A stretch of 64,000 bases of DNA. Source: Tritrichomonas musculus (Eukaryota > Parabasalia > Tritrichomonadida > Tritrichomonadidae). The notes under the pieces were generated by a model. It made no database searches and had not been told where the DNA came from. It worked only from the letters and a program-made list of their open reading frames with translations. The stretch's first letter is position 1. Each line of letters starts with the position of its first letter. Location: assembly GCA_039105265.1 (NCBI GenBank), contig JAPFFF010000022.1, positions 186,001-250,000 on the forward strand, written 5' to 3'. A program made the translations under genes and the position numbers. Positions 15,758-26,406 of this stretch are shown here, one piece after another.

Positions 15758-17384
15758 ATGTTAAATCCAGAAATTGAGCTTAGGACTTCAAGTGAAACAT
15801 GTACTCAAATAGCTAGTTACTTTGATATAGTTGATAATTGTATAGCTTTATCAGATACAAATAAACAATATACAATTAATCCTCAAACATCTTATTCTCC
15901 TTCACCTACAATTCCTCAAGGTTCTTATACAAGTGTAATTATATCACCAAATACAAATAATACAGCTGATATATATAATGGTTTTATAAGAGCTGATATG
16001 GAAGTTATGATTAGAGAAACAGCAGGAGAGACTGTTGAAGCAGCAGATGCAGAAAATAAATATCTTTTAAATAAAGTTTGGTTTGGATTTAAGGATGCTA
16101 GAGATGCTGTTGAGAAATATGAAATAGTAGCTAATGGAATAACTATATATACTCAGAACTTTGGTTGTGAAGAATCATTCTTAACAGCTTGTTGTGCTAA
16201 TGAAACAACAAAGAGAGCTGATATTTATTCAAAAGCTAGACATAAAGATATATGGAATAATCAATCAGGAAGCAGAACAGGATTCATTGTTGATTGGAAA
16301 GAAAAAGATAGTAAAAAATGGACTGATCAAACATATAAAATTCATCTCAAAATTGATTTAAGAAGATTCTTACCATTATCTAATATTAAATATCTTCCAG
16401 CATTTGCAGGTAAAATAGAACTCAGATTATTCTTTTCTTGTACTGGTATGGTTTGTTGTCCTCTTGGTCCTGGAAAAGCATTTGAACATGATCATAGTGT
16501 TAATTGTAAATATGTATTTGAAGACATTAATAATGAGTTTATCCCTATTGGTGAACCGATTACTATGTATACTGAAAAAGCAACAGCAGCTAGTAATGGA
16601 ATAACAACATATCAACCAAATGAAAGAACATTTCAAGTCGTTAAATATGCTGTTACTGAATGTTCATCTATTATTCCTTGTTTTGGTATAGAAGATAATA
16701 TTTATTCTAGTCTTGTACAAAGATATGCTGATCCTACTCATCCACTTACTTTTCCTACTCAAACTCTATCTGTTTACACAACAACTAATCCATTAAAAAA
16801 TGCAAATAGTAAATCTACTTGTACAATTACTCCTAGATTTGTTGATTCAATTTTCTTATTATTTCCTGTTAAACATACTCATCATACTTATTTTAAGAAT
16901 CCAAACTTTAAATCATTTCAATTAAATTGTGGCGGATACGGGAATATTCCTGCAAAACCTTTTGGTACTACTGATGAGTATCGTGAATTTCTAGAATATT
17001 GTCAAAATGCTATGAATATGAATGGTGGACAAAGTGGATTCAATAAAGAGGTCGTAAACAGTTTAACTCATTGTCATAGAGATTTATCTAATAAACCAAT
17101 ATTTAGCTATTCAAAGGTAATTATTCTAATGATAAGAGTAGTTTCTTTATTGGACTTCCTACTGAAACAGATAATACTTATCAACAAGGATTAACCTCTT
17201 TATCACCTATTAACTTTGAAATTAATGTAACTCAAGATACAGGAGTCAAAACTTATGCTGAAGCTTGTCAAACTCCACCTCTTATTTGTTTATTGTTTGA
17301 TTCTTCAATCTCAATACTAGTCCAGCCTAATGGGATGCCTCCCTTAGTTAGATTAGGTAACTATGATCTAACTTCTAGAGATTA
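15758..17384 (+). pseudogene. Double jelly-roll major capsid protein gene, broken (element A)
   Basis: The region codes for a protein very close to the intact MCPs of B and C (524 and 532 residues). Recognisable parts are MLNPEIELRTSSETCTQIAS, the conserved GFKDARDAVEKYEIVANGI and the strand-rich IDLRRFLPLSNIKYLPAFAG. That last string matches the IPL-type segment of Polinton and virophage double jelly-roll capsids. The gene looks broken about once. Assignment rests on length, position after the linker gene and these strands. Confidence 0.75.
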
Positions 17385-17446
17385 AACAACAAATTATATT
17401 CATTACGTTATTAAATTTATTTTTATTTCGTATTTACACAAATATT

Positions 17447-18054
17447 ATGTCAGAACAAGTTATTGAATTTGTTACAATTAATGAACACCCGGATTATGAA
17501 ATATTAAATGATTATCCTTATACTATTAAACGAAAAGATAATCATTATGTCGTCTCAGAATATATTGATAAAAGTACTGGATATGTTCGTTTACATTTAA
17601 ATAGAAAACCATATCAAAAACATCAAATTATAGCAAAACAATTCATACCAAATCCAAATAATTTACCATTCGTAGATCATATTTCAAGAGATAGAACAGA
17701 TCATCATTTATCAAATCTTCGTTGGGTTTCAGCAAAAGAGAACAGTATAAATGTTTCATCAAGAAATGGAGTTGAATATGTATTCGTTGATAATATTCCT
17801 GATGATTCAATAGTTATAACACATTATGATGTAAATAATAAAAGATGATATTTTGAAGAAAACAAATATTATTATTATTATAATGAAGAAACAGAAGAAG
17901 ACGTATTTTACCAAAGAATAACTGATAATGTTTATAGAATAATGCATATCAATATAAAAAAAGGAGGATATAAAGTAATAAGAACATCTGATATAAATCA
18001 TAAAGCAATTGATATAACAATTCGTTCTTTCAAATATCAATATAATTTAATTTA
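17447..18054 (+). pseudogene. HNH endonuclease gene region, apparently broken (element A)
   Basis: The N-terminal part reads as a NUMOD-like segment (NDYPYTIKRKDNHYVVSEYI) followed by an HNH core (FVDHISRDRTDHHLSNLRWV, then SAKENSINVSSRNG), as in mobile homing-type endonucleases. The region ends in a tail domain (RITDNVYRIMHINIKKGG, then IRSFKYQYNLI) that also ends the unrelated gene at 35168-35716 in B. The whole is broken about once. It sits in an optional slot after the MCP; C has no gene there. Confidence 0.65.
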
Positions 18055-19482
18055 AAAAAGTCTAACCATATTTTTGTTTTTATAAAAATGTCACTTTTAT
18101 TAAATTATTTAAATTAATTATATATGGAAAAATTTTCTTGTATACAGTCTTATGATACTCAATTAAATCAAAGTTAATAGCAAACAATTTCTATGAAAAT
18201 GTTAAGCGAGTTGAATGCAAAAATGAAAACAACTGATATGTCATTGATCACATATTCAAAACAAAGAGAGTTCAAAATTTTACGTTTTATATTCGATTGT
18301 CCCTGTTATTTCGTCAATCTTGGTTTAAATTCGAAACAATAATATCAATATGGAATTGAATAGATATTTAAATAAAAATGTCACTTATATTTAATTAATT
18401 AAATAATATTTAGTAAATTTATGTCTAAATTGATGTTTTTTATAAAAATAATAATAAGTGGATAAATGACATAGACCTTCGGCGGTTATATAAATTACGG
18501 TAACTTCACCTTTTTTTGAATAGTTTATTTGAAAAAAAGTAAAACGGTACACTGAAGACAAAAAACGGAATTATCCGCACGGCAAAACTTTTTGTTTGAT
18601 TAAATGGTTATCAATATATTCAATCTTATTAAACTTTTTGTTAACATTTAAATATAACTAAATTTTTTTTTGAAAAAAAAAAAAATCTATCGTAATAGAA
18701 TTAGTTGAATTCATTTTTAATTGAATAAGTTTTAATGTTCGATTATCACATTAGCTTTTTTTTTTTTTGATAAAAAATATATTTTGTTAAGTCTTCTAGA
18801 AACGGCTCTTAATTAGAGGTATTATTTATTTTATGATGAATTTTTGTATTTTTGAAATAGATTCAACAGAAGAAGTAAAAAATACATTAAAGTTGAAGAA
18901 TCTCTTCTTAACTTTATATATATAAATTTAATTTTTACGTTTGCATTTTTTATAGTTCAATTGTTATTTAATATAGGGTACAAAGTTCGAATTTCAAATT
19001 TCATATTTTTTTTTAAATCCAACCAAATAAATACGGTAATGGCTTTTTTTTCTTTTAAACCGTTCTGTGTAAACTACGGTTTGACAACGGAACACCATAA
19101 AAACGGCACACGGTCGAAAGGTCTATAAATGACATTTTTTTGATTGAATTTTTATAATAATTGAATGGATAAATGGATAAATGACACTTTTTTATTTTTA
19201 TTTATTTTTTATTTTTATATTTCTAATTTAGGTTTATTATTTTTGTTTTTATTATTATATTATTATTTTTTATTTTTATTGACGCGTATCTGACGCGTAT
19301 CTGATGCGTAACCAATGCGTAACCATTACGTATCTGATGCGTAATAGCTTTTTTTCCTTTTATATCTTATTTTTTATTTTTTGTTTTAATTCGATAATTT
19401 TAGATTAAGAAATATTTTTACAACTTATTTGTCTAATTATTTTTTAACTTTTTTATTTTTATATACACAATTATTAAAGAAG
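18055..19482. other. AT-rich non-coding stretch before the primase-helicase
   Basis: No gene is seen. The stretch holds two copies of AAAAATGTCACTT (18087 and 18377), poly-A/T tracts, a pair of imperfect inverted arms (18471-18485 and 19111-19126) and an array of six 11-base units at 19281-19346. It has no counterpart in B or C, where the next small gene follows the MCP slot directly, so it probably came with the primase-helicase. Confidence 0.6.
19281..19346 (+). repeat. Six tandem 11-base units (GACGCGTATCT type)
   Basis: The units are GACGCGTATCT twice, GATGCGTAACC, AATGCGTAACC, ATTACGTATCT and GATGCGTAATA, with no gaps. The shared core is (G/A)CGTA. The array lies about 140 bases before the primase-helicase gene and looks like an iteron cluster, a binding array for a replication or control protein. 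That role is inferred from its form. Confidence 0.7.
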
Positions 19483-22119
19483 ATGTCAAGCAAAAATACA
19501 ACAACAAACAACAATAATAATAAAGATGATGATGTAAGTATAAGTTGGACGAATTTAGGATTAGATTTAGATGAAAAAGTATTAAAAATAATAACAAACG
19601 ATGATGATAAACCACAAAATAATAATGTTAAGTATTTAGATTATATGGCTAGATCTAATAATTTTAAACCATTTGAAATATCATTTAAAGATATAGATTC
19701 ATTTGATTTTGAACATAAGTCTTTCTTTGAAGCACTAATCTCTCCTGAATACGTTCATCCTTATTTCGATTTTGATGAAATAAATGAGAAGAATGATTTT
19801 ATAGATGTAATAGAATGGCTCAATAGTTTAACAACATTATTTGGTAAATATAGCATAGGTGGTTATACAACAAATGAAGAATTATCTAATGAATATGGTT
19901 TAAAATTATTATCAGAAGAAGATGCTAATCATACTATCTCATTTCATGTAGTATTTTATGAAAAGAAGATATTAGCTATAGATATGAAAAAGATAATGAC
20001 TCATACTGAAGCTAAAGGTTTTATATATAATGGTGTTAATAAGTTTTGTGATCCTAATGTTTATAAACTAGTATCAAGATATGAAGATAAATCAACTCGA
20101 CAATTATTAAGACATCCTTTATCAGCTAAAATATGGACAACTAATTCAAGTAATCAGAACTATAAAAAGAATGTAAAATGTAATGGCTCAATGATTAATG
20201 GTAGTAAGCCATCACAAAACATAGTTACAGTTAAAGGTAGCGAACCTACGATAACAGAAGAAGAATGGTCAAGAATATTCACCTTAAAAGAAATAACCAA
20301 AACAAAAAAGAATCCAGAATTTAATAAAACCAAACCTAATCAAACAGAAATAATATCTAATATAAATGATAATAATAATAATAATCAAGATTCAATTACA
20401 AGATGTTTAGGTGATAATTATGAAATTGTAAATGATATTATTATTCTTAATGAAGAGCAATTATTTGAGTTATTATGTGAATTCCCTAAACAATGGAGTC
20501 AGGGTTTAGAAATAGTAAGACCAATTTTATTTAATTCACCGTATGAACTTGATTTTATTTGTAAAGTAATGAAACGTTGGTATTATTCAAGATTAGAAAA
20601 ACATAACAAACCATACCCGAGTGAAGGCTCATTACAGTATGTAAAAGATAATAGTAACAAATACTTCTTCTCATTAATCAAGCATTTAGATGAAAATACA
20701 AGAAATAAATATTTATCAAAAATACCGCTTTATAATAATGTTGTTGATTACTCAGTTAACTTTGAAATTAATAGTAGTTTTGGCATAAAAGATTTACGTG
20801 AAAAAGATTATAGATTACCTTATCAAAAATACGGAATAAAAGTAGGAGAATTTTTAACTGACTTAAGAAGAATATTTGTATTTATAGATTGTGGAAATCC
20901 TACTTTCATTATTAAGAAGTATGATGCTTTAAATAAATCATATACATTAGAATACTTAACGTTTCAATCAGCTAAAGAATTATTAAAGAGTATTAATTTA
21001 GGTAAATGTCTAAAATCATATAATGAAAAAACGATAACAGCATGGGATGTATATGATGCAGGAAAGAACAAAAACATATTTAGAAGAGATGATATGTGCT
21101 TTTATTCATCAGAACCTAATATATTTTCATATTTCTCTGGTTATAATTATAATATTGAAGGTGAAGTTGATATGAAAATTATTCAACCTTTTCTCTCTCA
21201 TATAAAGAATATAATATGTGATAATAATGCAGAGCTATATGAGTATATATTATCTTGGTTTAGTTTTATTGTACAAAAACCATCAGCTAAAACAGGAGTA
21301 GCTATCGTTATTACAGGAGATCAAGGTTCAGGAAAAAATGTATTTACTAATGTCTTATGTAAGATATTAGGTTCATATGCTAATCCAAATGTTAATGCTA
21401 TTGAGAATATTGTCGGTAAATTTAATACGAGTTTAGAAAATAAGAAGCTAATTATATGTAATGAACTTACTTCAGCAGATGCTAATAAATATTTAGATAG
21501 TGATAGATTGAAATCAGTTTTAACAGAAGATAGAGTTGAATTGAATCAAAAGTGTATTGCTATTAGATCAATTGAAAATGTATGTAATCTTATATTTGTA
21601 TCAAATAATAATGTTCCTGTTAAGATAGAAGAAGGTGATAGGAGATATGTTGTTACTCATACTTCTTCATCTAAAATCGGAGATCATAAATATTTTGATT
21701 CTTTATTATCTGGTTTTACTGAAGAATTTTATGAAAACTTGTTTAGATATTTTATGAGAAGAGATATTACTAAATGGAATAACAGAATCTTACCAGAAAC
21801 GGAAGCCAAAGATGATATTGTAGAAGCTTCTCGTTCATCATATGAAATGTTTATATCTTCTTGTAAATCTGAGTTCATGAAAGAAGTTGGTTATCAAACT
21901 ACTCAAGCTTATTTAGATTATCAGAATTATGCAAAGAAATTTGGTTATATTAGTTGTAGTTTAAAGAAATTTGGCAGTGAAATGAAAAGATATTGTGATA
22001 GAATTAGAAAGAAAGTAGATAGTAAACAAATTTATTATTATAAACTTAAACCAGAATATGAAGATAAAATTGAAGAAGTTATTATTGATGAAAATATAAT
22101 AGTTTATGATGAGATTTAA
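19483..22119 (+). CDS. Primase-helicase, AEP primase plus SF3 D5-like helicase
   Basis: I choose the ATG at 19483 (MSSKNTTTNNNN), giving 878 residues; an open frame extends further up but without an ATG. The N-terminal part has AEP primase features: HPYFDFDEI near residue 92 and TISFHVVFYEKK near 152. The C-terminal part is an SF3 helicase: Walker A ITGDQGSGKNVFTN near 612, Walker B KKLIICNELTSA near 656 and the motif NLIFVSNNNVPVKI near 706. Such enzymes prime and unwind DNA in large DNA viruses and virophages. It is intact and is present only in A; B and C lack it. Confidence 0.92.
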   Translation: MSSKNTTTNNNNNKDDDVSISWTNLGLDLDEKVLKIITNDDDKPQNNNVKYLDYMARSNNFKPFEISFKDIDSFDFEHKSFFEALISPEYVHPYFDFDEINEKNDFIDVIEWLNSLTTLFGKYSIGGYTTNEELSNEYGLKLLSEEDANHTISFHVVFYEKKILAIDMKKIMTHTEAKGFIYNGVNKFCDPNVYKLVSRYEDKSTRQLLRHPLSAKIWTTNSSNQNYKKNVKCNGSMINGSKPSQNIVTVKGSEPTITEEEWSRIFTLKEITKTKKNPEFNKTKPNQTEIISNINDNNNNNQDSITRCLGDNYEIVNDIIILNEEQLFELLCEFPKQWSQGLEIVRPILFNSPYELDFICKVMKRWYYSRLEKHNKPYPSEGSLQYVKDNSNKYFFSLIKHLDENTRNKYLSKIPLYNNVVDYSVNFEINSSFGIKDLREKDYRLPYQKYGIKVGEFLTDLRRIFVFIDCGNPTFIIKKYDALNKSYTLEYLTFQSAKELLKSINLGKCLKSYNEKTITAWDVYDAGKNKNIFRRDDMCFYSSEPNIFSYFSGYNYNIEGEVDMKIIQPFLSHIKNIICDNNAELYEYILSWFSFIVQKPSAKTGVAIVITGDQGSGKNVFTNVLCKILGSYANPNVNAIENIVGKFNTSLENKKLIICNELTSADANKYLDSDRLKSVLTEDRVELNQKCIAIRSIENVCNLIFVSNNNVPVKIEEGDRRYVVTHTSSSKIGDHKYFDSLLSGFTEEFYENLFRYFMRRDITKWNNRILPETEAKDDIVEASRSSYEMFISSCKSEFMKEVGYQTTQAYLDYQNYAKKFGYISCSLKKFGSEMKRYCDRIRKKVDSKQIYYYKLKPEYEDKIEEVIIDENIIVYDEI

Positions 22120-22580
22120 AGATTAAAAAACCTTACCTTTATTTTTGTATTTGTTTTTCTATGTAATTTATGATCTTAACCTATCATAACCTATCTTAAC
22201 CCCCTTATTGAACAAGCATATTCTTCTATGCTATTTAGAGGGTTACGGGGTTAGGGTTATGATCATGATCGTCAAAAAATCCTATAAAATACCCCCTACT
22301 ATTTTTTAATTCAACTTTTTGATTCAACTTAGTTAAAACATTAAAGTTGAAAAATATTTATGGGGTAAAAAAGTTCTGTGTCAAAAACTATCGTAACCCT
22401 GACACCGTAACCCTCTAAATAGCATAGAAGAATATGATTATTTACTAAGGTTATTAAAAAACTCATGATAGGTGTTATGATCAAAAACTAAACGAGAACA
22501 AAAATAAAGTTGATAACAAAAATAATTCGTTGGTCGGAATTCCGACCTACCTTTAATATCATATTTTTTTTGAAAAGAAA
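22120..22580. repeat. Long inverted repeat after the primase-helicase
   Basis: Perfect 32-base arms at 22217-22248 and 22405-22436 are inverted copies (arm core TTCTATGCTATTTAGAGGG). They are extended on both sides by weaker matches (TGATC, ACCTATCAT, GGGTTA), for about 320 bases in all. The 156-base centre is AT-rich. No gene is present in this 460-base gap. It could be a MITE-like insertion, a two-way terminator or a replication hairpin. Confidence 0.75.
22532..22547. promoter_or_regulatory. 16-base perfect palindrome
   Basis: GGTCGGAATTCCGACC lies 33 bases before the next start codon. A one-mismatch copy is at 33158-33173 and a related GTCGGAATCTCGACC at 36778 lies before the sister gene in B. 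It could be a dimer-binding operator or the trace of a repeat family. Confidence 0.5.
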
Positions 22581-23009
22581 ATGAATAAATACAGAAATCC
22601 CAATTCAACTACAGTTGGTGTTGAAGGTGCTATGTTTAATGAAGCTACTAAAACAGAAAAGAATATAGGGTTTAATCATTATGGTATATTTTCAAATGAT
22701 AATACATATGCTGTTACTTTTAATCAAAGGATTAATAGACCACCAATAAAGTATATGGAGAATAAACCAGTAAAACCACCTAAATCAAATCAACATAAAA
22801 CAAAACCATTACATGAACCTCCTGTTTCTATTACAGACGGCGGATATTTCATTAAAAAAGATAAAGCACCCAAAGCTCCTATTCTTCCTCCATACCTTAA
22901 GAAACCAGAGAGTTTAGGAGAAATACAAGGTAAAGCAAATGAAAGAAATAAAGGGAGAATAGGATATTTTAAACCAATTAATCTGAATAAAAAATATATA
23001 CATTATTAA
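22581..23009 (+). CDS. Conserved small protein, 142 aa (element A)
   Basis: All three elements carry this protein at 142 residues, starting MNKYRNPNSTTVGVEGAMFN and sharing FGIFSNDNTYA, MENKPVKPPKSNQHKTKPLH and DKAPKAPILPPYLKKP. The many prolines and lysines and the lack of long helices suggest an extended protein that threads between capsid proteins (cement-like), but I know no family for it. The start codon follows a T8-GAAAAGAAA leader that recurs before the sister genes. Confidence 0.65.
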   Translation: MNKYRNPNSTTVGVEGAMFNEATKTEKNIGFNHYGIFSNDNTYAVTFNQRINRPPIKYMENKPVKPPKSNQHKTKPLHEPPVSITDGGYFIKKDKAPKAPILPPYLKKPESLGEIQGKANERNKGRIGYFKPINLNKKYIHY

Positions 23010-23043
23010 ACATACTTATTAGTTAACTTTTTTTAAAAATGAA

Positions 23044-23571
23044 ATGATAAAGAAGAGATCTCAAACAAACGGCGTTAACGCAAATGTAAGTTTAGAGCCA
23101 CAAGCAGCTGCACAATCAACATCTAATATAAGCAATAACATCATTATCAATAAGAGAGATGATGGTAAAGAAGAAATAGTTATTACAAGAGATATAGAGT
23201 TAGAAGCGAAAGAGGAAGAAGAATTAAAAGATCCTAAATACATAATACTTGAAACATATGCTAATATATTGTTAAATCAAGATAAAGCTTTAATAGCTAA
23301 TCTCATATCAAAGAATTGTATTATTGTTCCTTCTACATCTTTATCTAATATTATTAAAGCTATTGTAAAAGCCGAATCAGTTGAAATAAGTTTAGATGAA
23401 GATATTAAATGTTGTAGTTCAAAAGTAAACCCAATTCGAAAAATAGAAGCTATAAAGATTGTAAATGATAATGGAGAAGTGTGTACTGATTTTAAACAAG
23501 TATATAATAGAGAATATAATGAGTTAGTTAATAAATATCATCTTTGTCTAAAATATGGAATAAATATGTAG
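23044..23571 (+). CDS. Conserved protein, 175 aa (element A)
   Basis: The Ala/Gln/Asn-rich N-terminus (NVSLEPQAAAQSTSNI) is followed by a compact domain with conserved Cys (LISKNCIIVP, DIKCCSSKVNPIRKIEAIKI) and an end YNELVNKYHLCLKYG. The paired and single cysteines recur in all three copies, which may mean disulphides or metal binding. Length is 174-175 residues in every element. No family recognised. The context, late in the structural block before pPolB, suggests a virion or regulatory protein. Confidence 0.65.
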   Translation: MIKKRSQTNGVNANVSLEPQAAAQSTSNISNNIIINKRDDGKEEIVITRDIELEAKEEEELKDPKYIILETYANILLNQDKALIANLISKNCIIVPSTSLSNIIKAIVKAESVEISLDEDIKCCSSKVNPIRKIEAIKIVNDNGEVCTDFKQVYNREYNELVNKYHLCLKYGINM

Positions 23572-23616
23572 TATTAATTTTAATCTTTTTAATTTATATT
23601 TTTATTTTTTATAGAA

Positions 23617-23916
23617 ATGTCAAATAAAATAGATCTAACACAATTCAATCAAACAAAGGTGATAAAGAAATTAACCAAATCTAAATCTAATGAGAATCTT
23701 AAAAATATTGATATAGAAGAAGAACAAATAAAACCTGAACCTAAAATAGAAACAGAAAAACAGAAAAGAGGAAGAAAGAGTAAGTATATGAGTCAAGAAG
23801 AAAGATTAGAAGCTAGAAGATTACAACAAAAAGAATATAGATTAAGAAAGAAACAAGAATTAGAAGAGTTAAAGAAGATTGCTGAAAGTGTGCTAAAGAA
23901 AGAAGATACACAATAA
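23617..23916 (+). CDS. AT-hook plus basic coiled-coil protein, 99 aa (element A)
   Basis: The N-terminus (IDLTQFNQTKVIKKLTKSKS) is conserved in the three elements. The centre has an AT-hook-like core (KQKRGRKSKY), followed by a basic helix (EARRLQQKEYRLRKKQELEE) that continues as a Leu heptad, much like a bZIP. It should bind AT-rich DNA as a dimer, making it a candidate transcription or packaging factor of the element. It lies tail to tail with pPolB with a 33-base gap. Confidence 0.65.
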   Translation: MSNKIDLTQFNQTKVIKKLTKSKSNENLKNIDIEEEQIKPEPKIETEKQKRGRKSKYMSQEERLEARRLQQKEYRLRKKQELEELKKIAESVLKKEDTQ

Positions 23917-23949
23917 GAAAAAACAAAAATAATATAATTGTTTTTAAAA

Positions 23950-26406
23950 TTAGAACTTTATTTTTCGTTCAAAATGAGGAATATTAATTTGTTGATAAGA
24001 TGATGATTTTCTAAAGCAATTACTACCATCTAATAAATTAAATGTAATCTCTTCTCCTTTATACATTCTTTCATATAACTCTTCAACTGAAATATTCATT
24101 CGTTTAGCTTTATTAATAATACATTGCTTAGGTACTCCACGCATTCTAATATGATAACCTTCATTACCTTGTTCATCAACTAATATATCAAGATATGATT
24201 TCTTTCCTAATGCTATTAATTTTCTAGAATAAACAGATCCTACAGCACCATCAAATGAATCGAAATCACAATGAAATTGAGTCATCTTTTTACCTATTAA
24301 TTCTTTTCCATATTTTTGTTTAAAGACATCAGCTATCTTTTGTACATCTATTTCTTTAACGTGTACTGAATCAGTATCAGTGTAGTATATATCTATTCCA
24401 TTTTGTTCAGCTGTACTTATTACTCTATTCATTAAATGTTTACTATATGACAAAACAGTTGCTCCAAATTGAGGGAGATTAAAGTGATTGTTAATAGGCT
24501 TTACTTTTTTAACATATATGTTATCGATTTCTTTGTTCTCTATCACCTCTGTTATATAATTATAGTGTTTCCATATATATTTGATTGCATTATTTTTGGG
24601 AATACATTTTGTTTCTGTTGTTGTTGCTTTTAATATTGATTTTCCGTAAATAGAATTAAGAAGTAGTTTTATAGTTTGTTGTAATGGGTTCTTAGCATCT
24701 TGATATCTTTTTCTAAGACTAAACAATTTTTCTATAAATACATTAATCTTATTATTAAATCCTTCATTAAAATAGTATCCTCTAATAAACTCATAATCAA
24801 ATTCATAAAATTCCATTAAATCAAGAAAAGCTCTCTTATCTATATAAAAGTTATTAATTGGATTATTATTAAATATTTTGGATCCGCTTTCATTTCTACT
24901 ATATATCTGACCAAATTTATAAGGTTTATTAGATTTGCATTTTATTTTTGTTATGTTTATTTCAATAAAGAACTGATCATATTTTAGTAATTCTTCAGTA
25001 GTTATTGATGATGATATTATTTTTGGTGTTCCTTTAGCTATACCTGGCATAATAGACATTGCACTAGGATATAATGAAACAGCATCAAAATCTTGTATTC
25101 TATCTTCTATATATTGCTTTTCATTATTAGCTGTCATAGTTCTTCCACCATTAACACATCTTAAGATAAAGCTTTGTGGTTTTCCGCTTAATTGATAACA
25201 CTCATCAAAACAACCAAATCTAAACGCATAATAATAACCAATAGCACTAATAGAGATAAAGTTATGAACATTAGGCATATCTGTCTTCGTTTGCTTAAAT
25301 ACTTCAACCAAATCTCTATTAAATTTCTCTACTCCTTTCATTAATACAATACAATCAAGCTTACAATAATATATAGCATACTTCATTTTATCTATTTTCA
25401 TGTTATCATATGCATCACAAGCTTTAGCATTATTTATTAGTTGTTTCCAATTTTCTTTAATTTGTTTAAATTCCATTTTATCCTGATTCTCTAAATAATA
25501 CTGTAATTGAAATTCAAGTGCACTTACATATTGTCTTTTTATATTCTTTTCTGTATATATCTTATAAGCCATTACCTCTTTATGAACATTTAGTTGAAAC
25601 ATTTTACCAAATGAAGCTAAAGCAGCAGGTATAATGGAATAGCTATTTCTAAATGTTAATCTCTTCTCTATTACTGTCATTTTTATCATCTTTTTTGTTC
25701 GTTTATCTTTAGCTTCAATTTCTTTATACTTAGTCATCACTATTTGTAGTATTGTACCATTTCTCTCTGTTAGCTGTACATCCCAACCTTGTGTATTAAT
25801 AAAGAAACAAGCATCATATTTCAGGTTATGAAAGTAAGTTAATGAATTGTTTTCTAATGAGTTTAATAATCTATCTGAGATATTAGGACCATCAAATATC
25901 ATTTTATGTATTATTTCTTTTGTTCTATATACAGTGATATTAAGATAAGGTCTATGAGGTGAGACAGTAGTATCAGTTTCATAATCAGAATAATATATCT
26001 TAGTCCATTCTCTCTCCTTTTTCATTTCTGACGATGAATCTATTAATTTCGTACATAAAACATGATCATAGTTAAGGTCAGTAAAATCATTTAAATTATT
26101 ATTATACTCATTTGTTGATAATATATTCATTTCACAACTCTTTATCTCTCTAAATTTTCCTTCTTTAAATAGTTTGCGAAATATTGTCATAGGTCTCATT
26201 CCATTTAATGGTTTATATATCATATAATGATTCTTGTATAATAATAAGTCTACAGTTCTATTAAAATCTTTTGCCCATTCTTTCTTTCTTGTATCTATCT
26301 TTATTTGTTGTTGATGTTTAATATCATATTGCTCTTCTATACGCCTAACAATAAAATGACATTTGAAGTATTTGGATATCTCATATATCAGGTTATTAGG
26401 GACTAA
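23950..26406 (-). pseudogene. pPolB of element A, cut by element B
   Basis: This is close to the intact 1050-residue pPolB of B. The exonuclease (YYSDYETDTTVSPHRPYL, YFHNLKYDACFF), motif A (DFDAVSLYPSAM), motif B (LLLNSIYGKS) and motif C (YTDTDSVHV) are all visible. The 5' part, including much of the N-terminal Cys/His region, is missing because the terminus of element B starts inside the gene. The remaining frame is open, so the insertion looks recent relative to decay. Confidence 0.85.

Larger units (their letters stand above)
10902..26406 (+). mobile_element. Element A: Polinton-like element with primase-helicase
   Basis: The left end is AGTAGTATA at 10902. The genes in order are minor capsid-like, integrase, ATPase, small basic protein, linker protein, MCP, HNH, primase-helicase, three small proteins and reverse-strand pPolB. 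The right end is lost where element B begins inside the pPolB gene. The structural and replication set is otherwise full, with about three broken genes, so it is probably a moderately young fossil. It has the most AT-rich codon use of the three sister elements. Confidence 0.85.

Noticed and set aside
19429-19482. Longer N-terminus for the primase-helicase
   Set aside because: The longer frame starts without an ATG and reads through T-rich leader sequence; MSSKNTTT at 19483 is a better start.
19500-20400. Dictyostelid or fungal host, suggested by Asn runs and high A+T
   Set aside because: The Asn runs are restricted to one element-borne gene, and the initiator-like sites with TAAA-type ends fit trichomonads better. 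It is not excluded.
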